Assembly (NCBI GenBank): GCA_015489395.1
Contig: WFZV01000105.1
Span: 1 to 32,994 of the forward strand
Origin: Bacteroidales bacterium
GTDB lineage: Bacteria > Bacteroidota > Bacteroidia > Bacteroidales > S143-33
DNA length: 32,994 nt
Reading direction: 5' to 3'
Shown: positions 1 to 9,133 of the stretch, piece by piece
Numbering within the stretch: the stretch's first letter is position 1
Layout of the letters: each line of letters opens with the position of its first letter
Program-made: the position numbers and the translations under genes
Notes under the pieces: generated by a model
What the model saw: the letters and a program-made list of their open reading frames with translations, nothing else
What the model was told of the DNA's origin: nothing
The model's database searches: none

Positions 1-1
1 G

Positions 2-226
2 CTCGAAATGATTGCACAGGCTACAAAAAACGCACGGCTTAGAGCTGAAAATATAGCAAAAAATACAGGAGCCAAATTAGGAAAACTTAAACAAGCAAAC
101 CTCGGAGTATTCCAAATTACCGGTCAATGCAGCGATGAAGACTTTACCTGGGGCGGGACTTTCAACACTTCTTCAAAATACAAAACCGCTACAGTTACAC
201 TCACTGCTGATTTTGAGATAAAATAA
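2..226 (+). CDS. SIMPL domain protein (DUF541/YggE-like), C-terminal part
   Basis: The reading frame is open from the first bases of the window, so this is the last 74 or so residues of a longer gene. The visible part reads like the end of a SIMPL (YggE/DUF541) domain: an ARLRAENIAKNTGAKLGK helix, then a VFQITG strand, then a final beta strand with TATVTLTADFEIK. This pattern of helix, glycine-rich turn and two closing strands is the usual C-terminal half of the family, which is periplasmic or secreted and of uncertain function (linked to oxidative stress in some bacteria). The signal peptide, if any, lies outside the window. No terminator is obvious before the next operon. The family is fairly sure; the function is not known. 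Confidence 0.75.
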   Translation, partial: LEMIAQATKNARLRAENIAKNTGAKLGKLKQANLGVFQITGQCSDEDFTWGGTFNTSSKYKTATVTLTADFEIK

Positions 227-374
227 CATTAAAATCTTTCTATAGGTAAAAGTCTATTTACTTATCATAAAAATCTTTTATTTCTCACTGGATGAAAAGT
301 ATATTTCTTTTTCTGTTGTCAATAGCATTTTAGCCCAAAATTTGTTTTCTTTGCTTAAGAAAAAATTATTTTTT

Positions 375-1295
375 ATGATGTTAGCAAAGCCTTTCGTAAA
401 ATGGGCTGGCGGTAAAAGTCAATTACTTACGCAAATCGATGCAGCTATTCCAGGTGAGTTAAAAACGACAGAATTCACTTATATTGAGCCATTTGTAGGT
501 GGAGGAGCTGTTTTGTTTTGGATACTGCAGAAATATTCAAATGTTAAAAAAGCTGTTATCAACGATATAAATTCAGACTTAATCAACACATACAAAGTTA
601 TCCGTGACAGAGTGGAAGATTTGATTACGATTTTGAGCCAGTGGGAACAAGAATATCATTCTTTTGAGGAACAAATCGAAGAAAAAAAGAAGTATTATTA
701 CAGAAAACGGAAACTGTTTAATGCACGAAATTCTGATAAGGTAACTCAGGCTGCTTTGTTTATTTTTCTCAATAAAACTGGTTATAATGGACTTTACCGG
801 GTAAATCGTAAAAATGAATTCAACGTACCAATAGGGAGTTATAAAAAACCACTGATTTGTGATCGGGAAAACTTGCGGGCTGTAAATCGTTTATTACAAA
901 AAGTTGTCATTTTAAATGGTGATTTTGAACAAACATTAAAGTATGCCAGTGGGAAAACTCTTTTTTATTGCGATCCTCCTTACCGACCTTTAAGCAAAAC
1001 TTCTAATTTTACTTCATACTCAAAAAATGAGTTTGACGACAAAGAGCAATTACGCCTGGCAAAATTTTGCAGAAGGGTAGATGAACAAGGCTATTATTGG
1101 ATTTTAAGTAATTCAGACCCGAAAAATATTAATGCTGACGACGAATTTTTTGAGCATTTATACAAAGATTATAATATAAAACGTGTTTTAGCAAAGAGAT
1201 TTATAAATTCTAAAGCCAGTGGCCGTGGTGCGATATACGAACTTTTAATAACAAACCATCATTACAGTTATGAGCAAGTTAAGCAAAATACTTAA
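375..1295 (+). CDS. dpnM: DpnM-type adenine-N6 DNA methyltransferase (GATC)
   Basis: Dam/DpnM family methylase that transfers a methyl group from S-adenosylmethionine to the adenine of GATC in double-stranded DNA, protecting the host from the DpnII-type nuclease encoded next. Visible motifs are the SAM-binding segment KPFVKWAGGKSQLL near the N terminus, EPFVGGGAVLF (FxGxG-like), and the catalytic DPPYRPLSKTSNFTSY block around residue 200. About 306 residues, close to the usual 270-310. Two ATG codons at 375 and 378 both fit; a TTG at 342 would add 11 residues that precede the conserved start and is less likely. The gene overlaps the nuclease gene by 26 bases. A possible -7 box (TATATTTC) lies at 300-307. 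Confidence 0.93.
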   Translation: MMLAKPFVKWAGGKSQLLTQIDAAIPGELKTTEFTYIEPFVGGGAVLFWILQKYSNVKKAVINDINSDLINTYKVIRDRVEDLITILSQWEQEYHSFEEQIEEKKKYYYRKRKLFNARNSDKVTQAALFIFLNKTGYNGLYRVNRKNEFNVPIGSYKKPLICDRENLRAVNRLLQKVVILNGDFEQTLKYASGKTLFYCDPPYRPLSKTSNFTSYSKNEFDDKEQLRLAKFCRRVDEQGYYWILSNSDPKNINADDEFFEHLYKDYNIKRVLAKRFINSKASGRGAIYELLITNHHYSYEQVKQNT

Positions 1296-2175
1296 TAAAA
1301 CAGATGACGAAATCTTTAATTTTATTGTCTCTACCTTTAAAGATAAGATTACTACCTGGGACTATTTTGTGGATTGGCAGAAAGTTTTAGCCAACATTGA
1401 AAAGATTGAAACCGAATTAAACATTCTAAACACTTTAATTGGAAAAACTGATATACGTAATAAGTGCATAGATTTATGTTTTCGATATCCCGAAGTAATA
1501 AAGATACTACCTTCATTGTTAGCTTTACGTGATTATTCGTTGGATGTTTTAGTTGATATTCAAAATTTTGAATATAAAAGTTTTGATTTTAACAAGCCTG
1601 TTTATTCTTTAGAAGAAATTGAACAGCTCACTGATTTTTTTATGGACAGTGGATTAGGTCAACTTTTTAATGATAAGAGAATTAAAAATTTAGTTGATTA
1701 TGTAACAGGCGTGGAAGTTGGGCTTGACTCAAACGCAAGAAAAAATCGTGGTGGTAAACTAATGGAGAAAATAACAGAAAAGTTTATTCAGGAAGTTTGT
1801 AATGAGCTGCAATTAGATTATATGGCACAAGCTACAGCAAAAAAGATAAAACAAGCGTGGAATATTAACATCAAGGTCGATAAATCCTCTCGAAGGATAG
1901 ATTTCGCTATCAACAAAGGAGGTAAATTATTTTTTATAGAAGTCAATTTTTATGGTGGCGGTGGCTCAAAATTAAAATCAACAGCTGGTGAATACATTGA
2001 AATGCACCGCTTCTGGACTCAGCAAGGAATAGAGTTTATCTGGATAACTGATGGTGCTGGGTGGCGTAACACCTTAAATCCTTTAAGAGAATATTTTGAT
2101 AAAACTGACTATTTACTTAATTTAGAGCTATTAAAAGAAAAAATTTTAAATAAGATACTGATTTTTAATGATTAA
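1270..2175 (+). CDS. dpnC: DpnII-type restriction endonuclease (GATC)
   Basis: Type II restriction endonuclease of the DpnII/MboI family, 301 residues, expected to cut unmethylated GATC before the G. The family-specific segment GVEVGLDSNARKNRGGKLME is present at about residue 148. A PD-(D/E)XK-like core follows, with RRIDFAINKGGKLFFIEVNF at about 208-227, supplying an acidic residue and an E-x-N variant, then the glycine-rich FYGGGGSKLKST. Its start lies inside the upstream methylase gene and its end overlaps the downstream methylase gene by 8 bases, so the three are probably translationally coupled. The order methylase, nuclease, second methylase differs from the classic S. pneumoniae order (dpnM, dpnA, dpnB). 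No frameshift is visible, so the nuclease appears intact. Confidence 0.9.
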   Translation: MSKLSKILNKTDDEIFNFIVSTFKDKITTWDYFVDWQKVLANIEKIETELNILNTLIGKTDIRNKCIDLCFRYPEVIKILPSLLALRDYSLDVLVDIQNFEYKSFDFNKPVYSLEEIEQLTDFFMDSGLGQLFNDKRIKNLVDYVTGVEVGLDSNARKNRGGKLMEKITEKFIQEVCNELQLDYMAQATAKKIKQAWNINIKVDKSSRRIDFAINKGGKLFFIEVNFYGGGGSKLKSTAGEYIEMHRFWTQQGIEFIWITDGAGWRNTLNPLREYFDKTDYLLNLELLKEKILNKILIFND

Positions 2176-2989
2176 CAGAATTTTCGAACCTTACTATAAA
2201 TCTACTTTAAACGATTATACATTATATCTCGGTGATGTTTTTCAGGTTTTGCCTGCCTTAGATTACGAATTTGATATGATTTTTGCTGATCCGCCTTATT
2301 TTCTTTCAAATGACGGTTTAACTTTTAATAATGGTAAAGTTACCAGTGTTAATAAAGGCGAATGGGACAGGGCTAAAAGCTTTGATTATGTAAATCAATT
2401 TAATCGTAAATGGCTTTCTTTAGTCAAAGACAAAATGAAAAATAACGCAACGATATGGATAAGTGGCACAATGCACAATATTTTTAGTATAGGTTTGATA
2501 TTGCAGCAGTTAGGTTTTAAAATCATAAATGTAATAACCTGGCAGAAGACCAACCCACCGCCTAATTTTTCTCACCGTTCTTTTACCCATTCTACTGAAT
2601 TTATTATTTGGGCTAAAAAAACAAAATCTTCTCGACATTATTTTGATTATGAGCTTATGGTTAAAATGAATCAGGGTAAACAGATGCGAGACGTATGGTT
2701 ATTGCCTGCAATTTCAAAGTGGGAAAAAGATTGCGGCAAGCATCCCACCCAAAAGCCTTTGCCGCTATTGTCAAGAATAATTTTAGCTTCTACCAAGCAA
2801 GGCGATTTAGTTTTAGATCCTTTTGCTGGGAGTTGTACTACTGGAATTGCAGCAAATTTGTACAATAGAAAGTTCGTGGGGATTGATATTAACGAAAAAT
2901 ATTTGCAAATTGGCAAATGCAGACGGCAGATGCTAAATAAGAAACGAACTTTTTGGCAGGAGAAAGTGGAAAAATTACTTTACCGTTAA
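2168..2989 (+). CDS. dpnA: DpnA-type second adenine DNA methyltransferase
   Basis: N6/N4 DNA methylase of the beta-type layout: the catalytic FADPPYFLSNDGLTF comes first (about residue 40), followed by a GTMHNIFSIGL segment, KTNPPPNFSHRSFTHSTEFI, and the SAM-binding LVLDPFAGSCTTGIAANLYNR near residue 220 with a following FVGIDINEKY. In DpnII-type systems the second methylase (DpnA) also recognises GATC and can act on single-stranded DNA, which in S. pneumoniae protects incoming transforming DNA; whether that holds here is inference. 273 residues. The gene begins 8 bases before the nuclease stop and ends just before a strong hairpin shared with the convergent ppdK gene. Confidence 0.9.
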   Translation: MINRIFEPYYKSTLNDYTLYLGDVFQVLPALDYEFDMIFADPPYFLSNDGLTFNNGKVTSVNKGEWDRAKSFDYVNQFNRKWLSLVKDKMKNNATIWISGTMHNIFSIGLILQQLGFKIINVITWQKTNPPPNFSHRSFTHSTEFIIWAKKTKSSRHYFDYELMVKMNQGKQMRDVWLLPAISKWEKDCGKHPTQKPLPLLSRIILASTKQGDLVLDPFAGSCTTGIAANLYNRKFVGIDINEKYLQIGKCRRQMLNKKRTFWQEKVEKLLYR

Positions 2990-3004
2990 TCGTACAAAAA
3001 CAAA

Positions 3005-3037
3005 AGCCCGCAGGCAAAAAGTCTTTGCCTGCGGGCT
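3005..3037. terminator. Bidirectional hairpin terminator between dpnA and ppdK
   Basis: A perfect 14-base stem, AGCCCGCAGGCAAA pairing with TTTGCCTGCGGGCT, has a 5-base loop. On the minus strand it is followed by a T-rich run (TTTTGTTTTTG), which suits termination of ppdK. On the plus strand the following TAATTATTT is a weaker run, so dpnA may also end here. Confidence 0.85.
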
Positions 3038-3061
3038 AATTATTTACGAAAGGTCATGAGG

Positions 3062-5800
3062 CTATTTCTCACCTCCGTATGGGTAACGCAAAGCTGCTTG
3101 TGCTGCTGCCAGACGGGCGATTGGTACGCGGAATGGTGAGCAGCTTACGTAATCCAGTCCGACGATATGGCAGAATTCGATCGAGCTTGGCTCTCCGCCA
3201 TGTTCGCCGCAGATACCTAACTTAAGTTTTGGATTAACGCTGCGACCTTTTTCTTTAGCTATTTTTATTAATTGTCCAACCCCGTCACGGTCGAGTACCT
3301 GGTATGGGTCATGTTCTAATATGCCTTTTTCGAGGTAAATTGGTAAGAATTTACCTACATCGTCGCGGCTATAGCCAAATGTCATCTGTGTCAGGTCGTT
3401 AGTACCGAATGAGAAGAAATCGGCAACTTTAGCAATTTGGTCAGCTGTTAAAGCAGCACGAGGTACTTCGATCATTGTACCGATTTTGTAGTCAATGCTA
3501 TCGCCGTATTGTTCGAAAATCTTTTGAGCTGTTTTTTCGATAATTTCACGTTGCATCTGAAGCTCTTTATCGACACCAACTAATGGCACCATGATTTCAG
3601 GATGTACGTCAATGCCTTTTTTCTTTAAGTTCAAAGCAGCTTCTAAGATAGCGCGTACTTGCATCTCGGTAATTTCCGGGTAAGTATTTCCTAAGCGGCA
3701 TCCACGGTGGCCAAGCATTGGGTTAAATTCGTGTAGAGCCTCGACTTTTTCTTTGATTTTTTCAACGGGTACGCCTAATTCTTCTGCTACTTCTTTTTGC
3801 GATTCTTCGTCTTGAGGTAAGAATTCGTGCAATGGCGGGTCGAGCAAACGAACGGTTACTGGCAGACCTTGCATGATTTCAAAGAGAGCTTCGAAGTCTG
3901 CCCGCTGGTAAGGCAATAGTTTATCTAAAGCTTTACGGCGGTCTTCTTCGGTTTCAGCCAAAATCATTTCGCGCATGTGCTTGATACGTTCGCCTTCGAA
4001 GAACATGTGTTCTGTACGTGCCAGGCCAATGCCTTCAGCACCGAATTTACGAGCATTTTGAGCATCGCGAGGAGTTTCGGCATTTGTACGTACTCCTAAT
4101 TTGCGATATTTATCAGCCAATTCCATCAGACGGCCGAAGTAACCGCCAATTTCAGGGTCAATAGTCGGTAGTTTGCCTAAGTAAACTTCGCCGGTAGTAC
4201 CGTTCAGAGAAATCCAATCGCCTTCTTTAACGACAATATCGCGTACAGTGAACTGACGTTTTTCGTAATCGACTTCAATTTCTCCAGCACCAACGACAGC
4301 GCATTTACCCATACCGCGAGCGACGACAGCAGCGTGTGAGGTCATACCGCCACGGCTGGTGAGGATACCCTGGGCAGCGTTCATACCTTCGATGTCTTCA
4401 GGCGAGGTTTCGATACGTACCAGGATAACTTTTTCGCCTTTTTTGCCTAATTCCACAGCTTCGTCGGCAAAGAAAACAACTTTACCAGTTGCTGCGCCTG
4501 GAGATGCTGGTAAGCCTTTGGTCAGGACTTTAGCTTCTTTCAGAGCTTTAGGATCAAAAATAGGGTGGAGAAGTTCGTTCAATTTATTAGGTTCGATGCG
4601 TAAAATAGCTTCTTTTTCGTCGATCAGTCCTTCGTCAACCATATCCAGAGCAATACGTACCATTGCAAGGCCAGTACGTTTGCCGTTACGTGTCTGCAAG
4701 AGCCACAGTTTTCCTTCTTCGATAGTAAATTCGATATCTTGCATGTCGCGGTAATGCTTCTCTAATTTTTCCTGTACTTCGTAAAGTTCTTTGTAAACGT
4801 CTGGCATGTATTCTTCCAGAGAAGGATATTTTGTGCGACGTTCTTCTTCGCTAATGCCGTTGGCTTTAGCCCATGCTATAGAATCGGCTTTTGTGATTTT
4901 CAAAGGAGTACGAATACCAGCGACAACGTCTTCGCCTTGAGCGTTAACCAGGTATTCGCCGTTGAAACGTTTTTCGCCTGTGACAGCGTCACGTGTAAAT
5001 GCAACACCTGTAGCAGAGTGGTCACCCATATTTCCGAATACCATAGCAACGACGTTAACAGCAGTACCCCAGTCGTCGGGTATTTCGTGGATACGGCGGT
5101 AAGCAATAGCGCGTTCGTTGTTCCAGCTGTCAAAGACAGCCATAATAGCGCCCCAGAGCTGTTCCCATGGGTCTTGTGGGAATTCGCGTCCGGTGTATTC
5201 TTTGACGATTTGTTTGAATTTTTCGACTAATTCTTTAAGGTCATCTGCCGTCAGGTCAGTATCTTGTTCAACGCCTTTAGCTTTTTTCATTTCTTCGATG
5301 GCTTTCTCGAATGGGTCGATTTCGCCTTTACGTGGCTTAACGCCCATAACTACATCGCCGTACATCTGAATAAAACGACGGTAAGAATCCCATGCAAAAC
5401 GTTCATTATTGGTTTGTTTAGCCAGGCCCTGTACAGCATCGTCATTTATACCAAGGTTTAAAACAGTGTCCATCATACCAGGCATAGAAACCTTAGCACC
5501 TGAGCGAACAGAAACCAAAAGCGGATTGTTGATATCGCCGAAAGTTTTGCCTGTATGTTTTTCGATAAAATGGATAGCATTAACAACATCTTGCTCTAAT
5601 TCCTGGCGGATTTTATCAGCACCAAGTTTATAGTAATCGATGCAGGTTTCAGTGGTTATTGTAAAACCTGGTGGAACAGGAACTCCAATACGGGCCATTT
5701 CGGCAAGGTTAGCGCCTTTACCACCTAATAAATCTTTCATTTTTGCGCTTCCTTCGGCAGAACCGCCGCCGAAAAGATAAACTCTTTTTTTGTTTGCCAT
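3062..5800 (-). CDS. ppdK: Pyruvate, phosphate dikinase
   Basis: Interconverts pyruvate, ATP and phosphate with phosphoenolpyruvate, AMP and pyrophosphate in the cytoplasm. The 912-residue length is typical. Domains in order: ATP-grasp domain with [10 protein letters not shown] (27-36) and [20 protein letters not shown] (97-116); the swivelling phosphohistidine domain with [13 protein letters not shown], where His489 is the phosphorylated residue and Thr487 sits at the position that a regulatory kinase modifies in some organisms; and the PEP/pyruvate-binding TIM barrel with the catalytic [16 protein letters not shown] (Cys864). The codon use looks enriched in G and C relative to neighbouring genes, as expected for an abundant central-metabolism enzyme rather than for transfer. 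No regulatory PDRP gene is nearby. It has a 144-base leader region and is transcribed alone. Confidence 0.98.
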   Translation of the reverse strand: MANKKRVYLFGGGSAEGSAKMKDLLGGKGANLAEMARIGVPVPPGFTITTETCIDYYKLGADKIRQELEQDVVNAIHFIEKHTGKTFGDINNPLLVSVRSGAKVSMPGMMDTVLNLGINDDAVQGLAKQTNNERFAWDSYRRFIQMYGDVVMGVKPRKGEIDPFEKAIEEMKKAKGVEQDTDLTADDLKELVEKFKQIVKEYTGREFPQDPWEQLWGAIMAVFDSWNNERAIAYRRIHEIPDDWGTAVNVVAMVFGNMGDHSATGVAFTRDAVTGEKRFNGEYLVNAQGEDVVAGIRTPLKITKADSIAWAKANGISEEERRTKYPSLEEYMPDVYKELYEVQEKLEKHYRDMQDIEFTIEEGKLWLLQTRNGKRTGLAMVRIALDMVDEGLIDEKEAILRIEPNKLNELLHPIFDPKALKEAKVLTKGLPASPGAATGKVVFFADEAVELGKKGEKVILVRIETSPEDIEGMNAAQGILTSRGGMTSHAAVVARGMGKCAVVGAGEIEVDYEKRQFTVRDIVVKEGDWISLNGTTGEVYLGKLPTIDPEIGGYFGRLMELADKYRKLGVRTNAETPRDAQNARKFGAEGIGLARTEHMFFEGERIKHMREMILAETEEDRRKALDKLLPYQRADFEALFEIMQGLPVTVRLLDPPLHEFLPQDEESQKEVAEELGVPVEKIKEKVEALHEFNPMLGHRGCRLGNTYPEITEMQVRAILEAALNLKKKGIDVHPEIMVPLVGVDKELQMQREIIEKTAQKIFEQYGDSIDYKIGTMIEVPRAALTADQIAKVADFFSFGTNDLTQMTFGYSRDDVGKFLPIYLEKGILEHDPYQVLDRDGVGQLIKIAKEKGRSVNPKLKLGICGEHGGEPSSIEFCHIVGLDYVSCSPFRVPIARLAAAQAALRYPYGGEK

Positions 5801-5887
5801 AATCGTTTGATTTTTAGTTTATTTGTCGAATATTTAGCCAAATTTTAGCCAAAATAAAAATAACAATGTTTAGCGATTTTAAAAAGT

Positions 5888-5907
5888 AAAAAAATCTGTT
5901 TTACAGA
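5888..5907 (-). terminator. Possible weak terminator downstream of the ArsC-like gene
   Basis: On the minus strand a short stem TCTGT-AAA-ACAGA is followed by seven T residues, between the stop of the arsenate-reductase-like gene and the ppdK start. The stem is only 5 pairs, so this is tentative. Confidence 0.3.
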
Positions 5908-5944
5908 AACAAATTTTAGCAAGAATTTAGACACCAGTCCAATT

Positions 5945-6355
5945 CTATTCATTTTTAAAAATTTCGTCTAACCATGCGATTATCTGGTCTCTAACTTTTC
6001 GATAAGTTTTAAGTTTTTCTTGCTCTGTGCCAGTGCTAAGCGCAGGGTCTTCAAATCCACGGTGTAACCGGTGTTTGACAGGTCCTGTAAATGTGGGACA
6101 AACTTCCCGTGCATGATCGCAAACAGTTAGAACAAAATCAAATTCCATGTCAATGAATTGATCAACGTGCTTGGGGTATTGGTTGCTAATATCAATGCCT
6201 ATTTCTCTCATGGCTTTAACCGCCAATGGATTAACTTCTATGCCTGGTTCTGTGCCAGCTGAGTAAATTTGCCAATTGGGAAATCGATACTTTAAATAGC
6301 CTTCAGCCATCTGACTACGACAGGTGTTGCCTGTACAAATTATTAGAATTTTCAT
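5945..6355 (-). CDS. arsC: Thioredoxin-coupled arsenate reductase / low-molecular-weight phosphatase
   Basis: 136-residue protein of the low-molecular-weight tyrosine phosphatase fold. The phosphate-binding loop CTGNTCR (Cys7 to Arg13) opens the protein and a conserved DPA (Asp103) lies near the C terminus. Two further cysteines, Cys79 and Cys86 in TVCDHAREVC, are spaced exactly as the redox pair in the thioredoxin-linked arsenate reductases of the S. aureus pI258 type, so reduction of arsenate to arsenite is the most likely reaction. No ArsR repressor or arsenite pump is next to it, so the gene stands outside any visible ars operon; a phosphatase role is the alternative. It is divergent from the transglutaminase-like gene across 96 bases. 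Confidence 0.87.
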   Translation of the reverse strand: MKILIICTGNTCRSQMAEGYLKYRFPNWQIYSAGTEPGIEVNPLAVKAMREIGIDISNQYPKHVDQFIDMEFDFVLTVCDHAREVCPTFTGPVKHRLHRGFEDPALSTGTEQEKLKTYRKVRDQIIAWLDEIFKNE

Positions 6356-6378
6356 AGAAAAAGTTTAGAATTTCAACG

Positions 6379-6408
6379 TAAAGATAAGATTTACACTTAT
6401 TAACCGAA
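6379..6408 (-). promoter_or_regulatory. Possible promoter of the ArsC-like gene
   Basis: Read on the minus strand, TTCG is followed 18 bases later by TATCTTTA, close to the Bacteroidota TTTG/TAnnTTTG pattern and identical to the proposed -7 box of mraZ. It lies 24 bases upstream of the start codon. The -33 element is imperfect. Confidence 0.35.
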
Positions 6409-6451
6409 AAATTGCGTTAAATTTAATATCACAATTTTTAAAAAGTTCACG

Positions 6452-7288
6452 ATGAAAAAAATATTACTTTTAAGCTTTAATGTGCTTATTTTCTTATCTT
6501 TAGACTTTGCACAAACTAATTACCAGAAAAATTTTTGGGTAAAATACAAAACCAAAAAGCGAGCTGGCAAATACATTGTGACTTATACTTTTAAAGATTT
6601 TCAAGGCAACTTATGCACTTTTGAGTTTACCATGGATAGGCAACAGGCAGACAGGGATATTCAAAAATTCGGCATACCTGGATCGATGTTAGGACGGTAC
6701 CAGGTTACGCCAGCGGTTTTAGAATATCGCAGGAAAATGCTCAAACAAGGACTTTTTACCGAGGATGGAAAATACTTAAGACCAGACTATAACGCAATGA
6801 TAAATTATTACTCACCTTACACAAAGCCCATTGCTCGGTGGATTGTGGAGTACTTAAAACAGCATTATGAAGATACGCGTCTAAATCGTATAAAGTTTGC
6901 CCTAACTTTTGTTCAGGACATTCCTTATGCTGTTCCGGGTGATTACACACGAGACGGCAAATATACAGGTGGTGTTGCTCCAGCTCCGAAGATTTTGCGA
7001 GATGGTTATGGCGATTGCGATTCAAAGTCGATTTTTTTCGCAGGGATAATGTGTTATTTAGTTTCACCTGGAGATATTGTTTTAGCTAAAGAGCCGAATC
7101 ACATGTATGTTTTGATTCGAAATGACGATTTAAATGTACGGGAAAATGGAGAAGTGACGTATTTTAATTACAATGGTGGAACGTATATCGTAGCAGAGCC
7201 AGCAGGACCAGGTCATTTTGAGTTTGGGCAAAAAATGCGGAAGCGATATTTGTCAGCTAATTTATTTCCGGTAAAATGTGAGCAATAA
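6452..7288 (+). CDS. Secreted transglutaminase-like cysteine protein
   Basis: 278 residues with an N-terminal signal peptide (MKKILLLSFNVLIFLSLDFAQ). The middle carries a transglutaminase/papain-like triad: Cys189 in GYGDCDSKSIFFAGI, His217 in EPNHMYVLI, and Glu249 in YIVAEP as the likely third residue. The C-D-S-K-S context after the cysteine is the usual start of the core helix in bacterial transglutaminase-like proteins. Residues 20-110 form an N-terminal region that I do not recognise. The substrate is unknown; it could be a protease, a crosslinker or an amidase acting outside the inner membrane. The gene is convergent with the following TPR gene, with only six bases between their stop codons, and no terminator is visible. 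Confidence 0.75.
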   Translation: MKKILLLSFNVLIFLSLDFAQTNYQKNFWVKYKTKKRAGKYIVTYTFKDFQGNLCTFEFTMDRQQADRDIQKFGIPGSMLGRYQVTPAVLEYRRKMLKQGLFTEDGKYLRPDYNAMINYYSPYTKPIARWIVEYLKQHYEDTRLNRIKFALTFVQDIPYAVPGDYTRDGKYTGGVAPAPKILRDGYGDCDSKSIFFAGIMCYLVSPGDIVLAKEPNHMYVLIRNDDLNVRENGEVTYFNYNGGTYIVAEPAGPGHFEFGQKMRKRYLSANLFPVKCEQ

Positions 7289-7294
7289 TTTAGT

Positions 7295-9091
7295 TTATTG
7301 AAATTGTCCTGCCAGGCGGCGGTAGTGTAGTCTTGCTGGACTTGTGTAAATGCTGCCGCGGTAATTGAATAGGATTTTTTTGTAATATTCTTTGGCTTTT
7401 TCAGGGTTATGGAGTTTGTCTTCGTAGAGCAATCCCAGTAGGTAAGTGGCTTTGTCGATGATTAGACTGCTGGTAAAGTTGTTTATGAGTTGCTGTAAGT
7501 CTTTGGCTGCCAGATTGTATTGTCCTGAGTTGTAATGGATTTTGTATTTTTCAATAAGAGCAAAGTCGGCTAAAAAGTAAGCGTTTTTTATGATTGAGTC
7601 CAGAAGAGCGATGGCAGAGTCAGGTTGTAAAATGAATTCGTAATATTGAGCTTTAGCAAAGTCGCGCAATATAGGTAGTTTGGTAGAGTCGTCCAGTGCT
7701 TGTTGGATTATTTCTGAATACAGGATTGCGTCGTTTGAATAAAGTTTGTCGGTTTGGCCTTTGAGGATATCTAATTGTGTTTTTGCCCATTTGAAGTTGC
7801 CCAGGAAAAAGTAGGTCATGGCTTGCATGAAAGTAGCTTTGTCGCTCAGTTCATTATTTGAGTTTAAGTCCGCAGCTTTAGCGAATTTTAGTATTGCGGA
7901 GTAAAATTTATGCTGTTTAAGCAAGATTTTTCCCTGTTCGATAAGTAGCTGGCCTTTTGCTTTATTGTCAAGATAAGTGTTGTCTAAGTATTTTTGTAGC
8001 AGGTTGTAAGCTGAGTCTGGTTTGTTGAGGTAAAATGCCTGTAAATCTGCTAATTGCTCAATTAAGTTTATTTTGTCTTTTTCTGGCAGGTAGCTCTGGT
8101 TGATGATTTGTTTGTATTGTTTTTCGAGGTCTAAGAGTTTTTTGTGATCGATTGAGTATTTATTTTGTGTGATTTGTTTAAACATAACTCTGGTAAGTCC
8201 TGCTTGTGCTTTGAAGTAATAAGGATTTCTTACGCCTTGTTTGATTAAATAGTTAAATGCTTTGGTTGCTGTATTGAGGCTGTCGCTTTCCAGAGCTTTT
8301 ATCCCAACGTTGTAAATTTCAGAGCCAAAACCATGTATCCGGCGGTTATATGCAATTGCTTGAATAAGAGCTAAATCGAATTGTTGTTTTTGTATCAGGT
8401 ACCAGATTAGCAGTCGGTAGTAAACAGGTAAATGCGTCTTTTGTATTCGGAGCATAAGTTTTTTGAATAGCAGGTCAGACAGTTCGTCGTTAATGTCGTG
8501 CTTGAGATATGAGTAAAATATTTTTTGAATGTTGTTGAATTGCTGTGGTTTTGAACCAAGCCATGATAGTAGCACGTCAAATAGTTTGTCGTAGTTTCTT
8601 TGTATTGCGTAAAGAGTGAATTTGGTCTGGAAAAATTCTCGCCCTGTTAGTTTAGTTCCCTTGTCCAGTACTTTTTCAGTAGCGGAGTAATCTTTGTATT
8701 TGAGAAAATAGTTTGCGATTTGTTTGATTGTATTTGGTTCTGCTGGTAAGCGTTTGAGAATTGTTTTGATTATTTTATTGGCTTGTTGTTCGTCTCCTGT
8801 AAGTTTGAGAATTTCGGCTTTATCGACCAAAAAGGACAGTTCGTAAGGTTGTTTTTTGATTTGCCGGTCAACTTCTCTGAGGGCTTTGTTGAATTGTCCT
8901 GTTTTAATTAGGCAACTGAGGTAGTAATCAAAGTAGAATTTAGTTTTTCGTTTCTGGTATAGCTTTTTGAAGATGGTTGCAGCTTTTTCGTATTGGTTTT
9001 GGTTGTAGTAGCTGATTGCCAGTTGCAGTTTGTCCTGTGCAAAAATTGTTAAACTAAAGCTCAGGATTATTATTGTCAGCAGGTTTTTCAT
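7295..9091 (-). CDS. Exported tetratricopeptide repeat protein
   Basis: 598 residues with a signal peptide (MKNLLTIIILSFSLTIFAQ) and TPR-like helices over nearly the whole length. The first repeats are clear: LAISYYNQNQYEKAATIFKK, then YYLSCLIKTGQFNKALREVD, and later ILLKQHKFYSAILKFAKAAD and LGLLYEDKLHNPEKAKEYYK. There is no enzymatic domain. Such proteins are usually periplasmic scaffolds in the Bacteroidota; the partner here is unknown. The last repeat, about residues 550-580, resembles the Tol-Pal-associated type (AKEYYKKILFNYRGSIYTSPAR), suggesting an outer-membrane or envelope role, but this is inference. It is divergent from the MscS-like gene with only 42 bases between start codons. 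Confidence 0.8.
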   Translation of the reverse strand: MKNLLTIIILSFSLTIFAQDKLQLAISYYNQNQYEKAATIFKKLYQKRKTKFYFDYYLSCLIKTGQFNKALREVDRQIKKQPYELSFLVDKAEILKLTGDEQQANKIIKTILKRLPAEPNTIKQIANYFLKYKDYSATEKVLDKGTKLTGREFFQTKFTLYAIQRNYDKLFDVLLSWLGSKPQQFNNIQKIFYSYLKHDINDELSDLLFKKLMLRIQKTHLPVYYRLLIWYLIQKQQFDLALIQAIAYNRRIHGFGSEIYNVGIKALESDSLNTATKAFNYLIKQGVRNPYYFKAQAGLTRVMFKQITQNKYSIDHKKLLDLEKQYKQIINQSYLPEKDKINLIEQLADLQAFYLNKPDSAYNLLQKYLDNTYLDNKAKGQLLIEQGKILLKQHKFYSAILKFAKAADLNSNNELSDKATFMQAMTYFFLGNFKWAKTQLDILKGQTDKLYSNDAILYSEIIQQALDDSTKLPILRDFAKAQYYEFILQPDSAIALLDSIIKNAYFLADFALIEKYKIHYNSGQYNLAAKDLQQLINNFTSSLIIDKATYLLGLLYEDKLHNPEKAKEYYKKILFNYRGSIYTSPARLHYRRLAGQFQ

Positions 9092-9133
9092 ATTTTAGTC
9101 AGTGATAATTTTTCGCATAAAATTAGGCAAAAT

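Noticed and set aside
342-374. TTG start extending the DpnM methylase by 11 residues
   Set aside because: The extension is not typical of the family and two ATG codons follow directly, in the right place before the conserved KPFVKWAGGKS.
375-2989. Depletion of GATC sites as an effect of the restriction system
   Set aside because: GATC occurs within the system's own genes and in many other places; no obvious avoidance was seen, and a proper count was not possible by eye.
4359-5633. Several long open frames opposite ppdK
   Set aside because: They lie entirely within a clear pyruvate phosphate dikinase gene, and their translations match no family; they reflect its codon composition.
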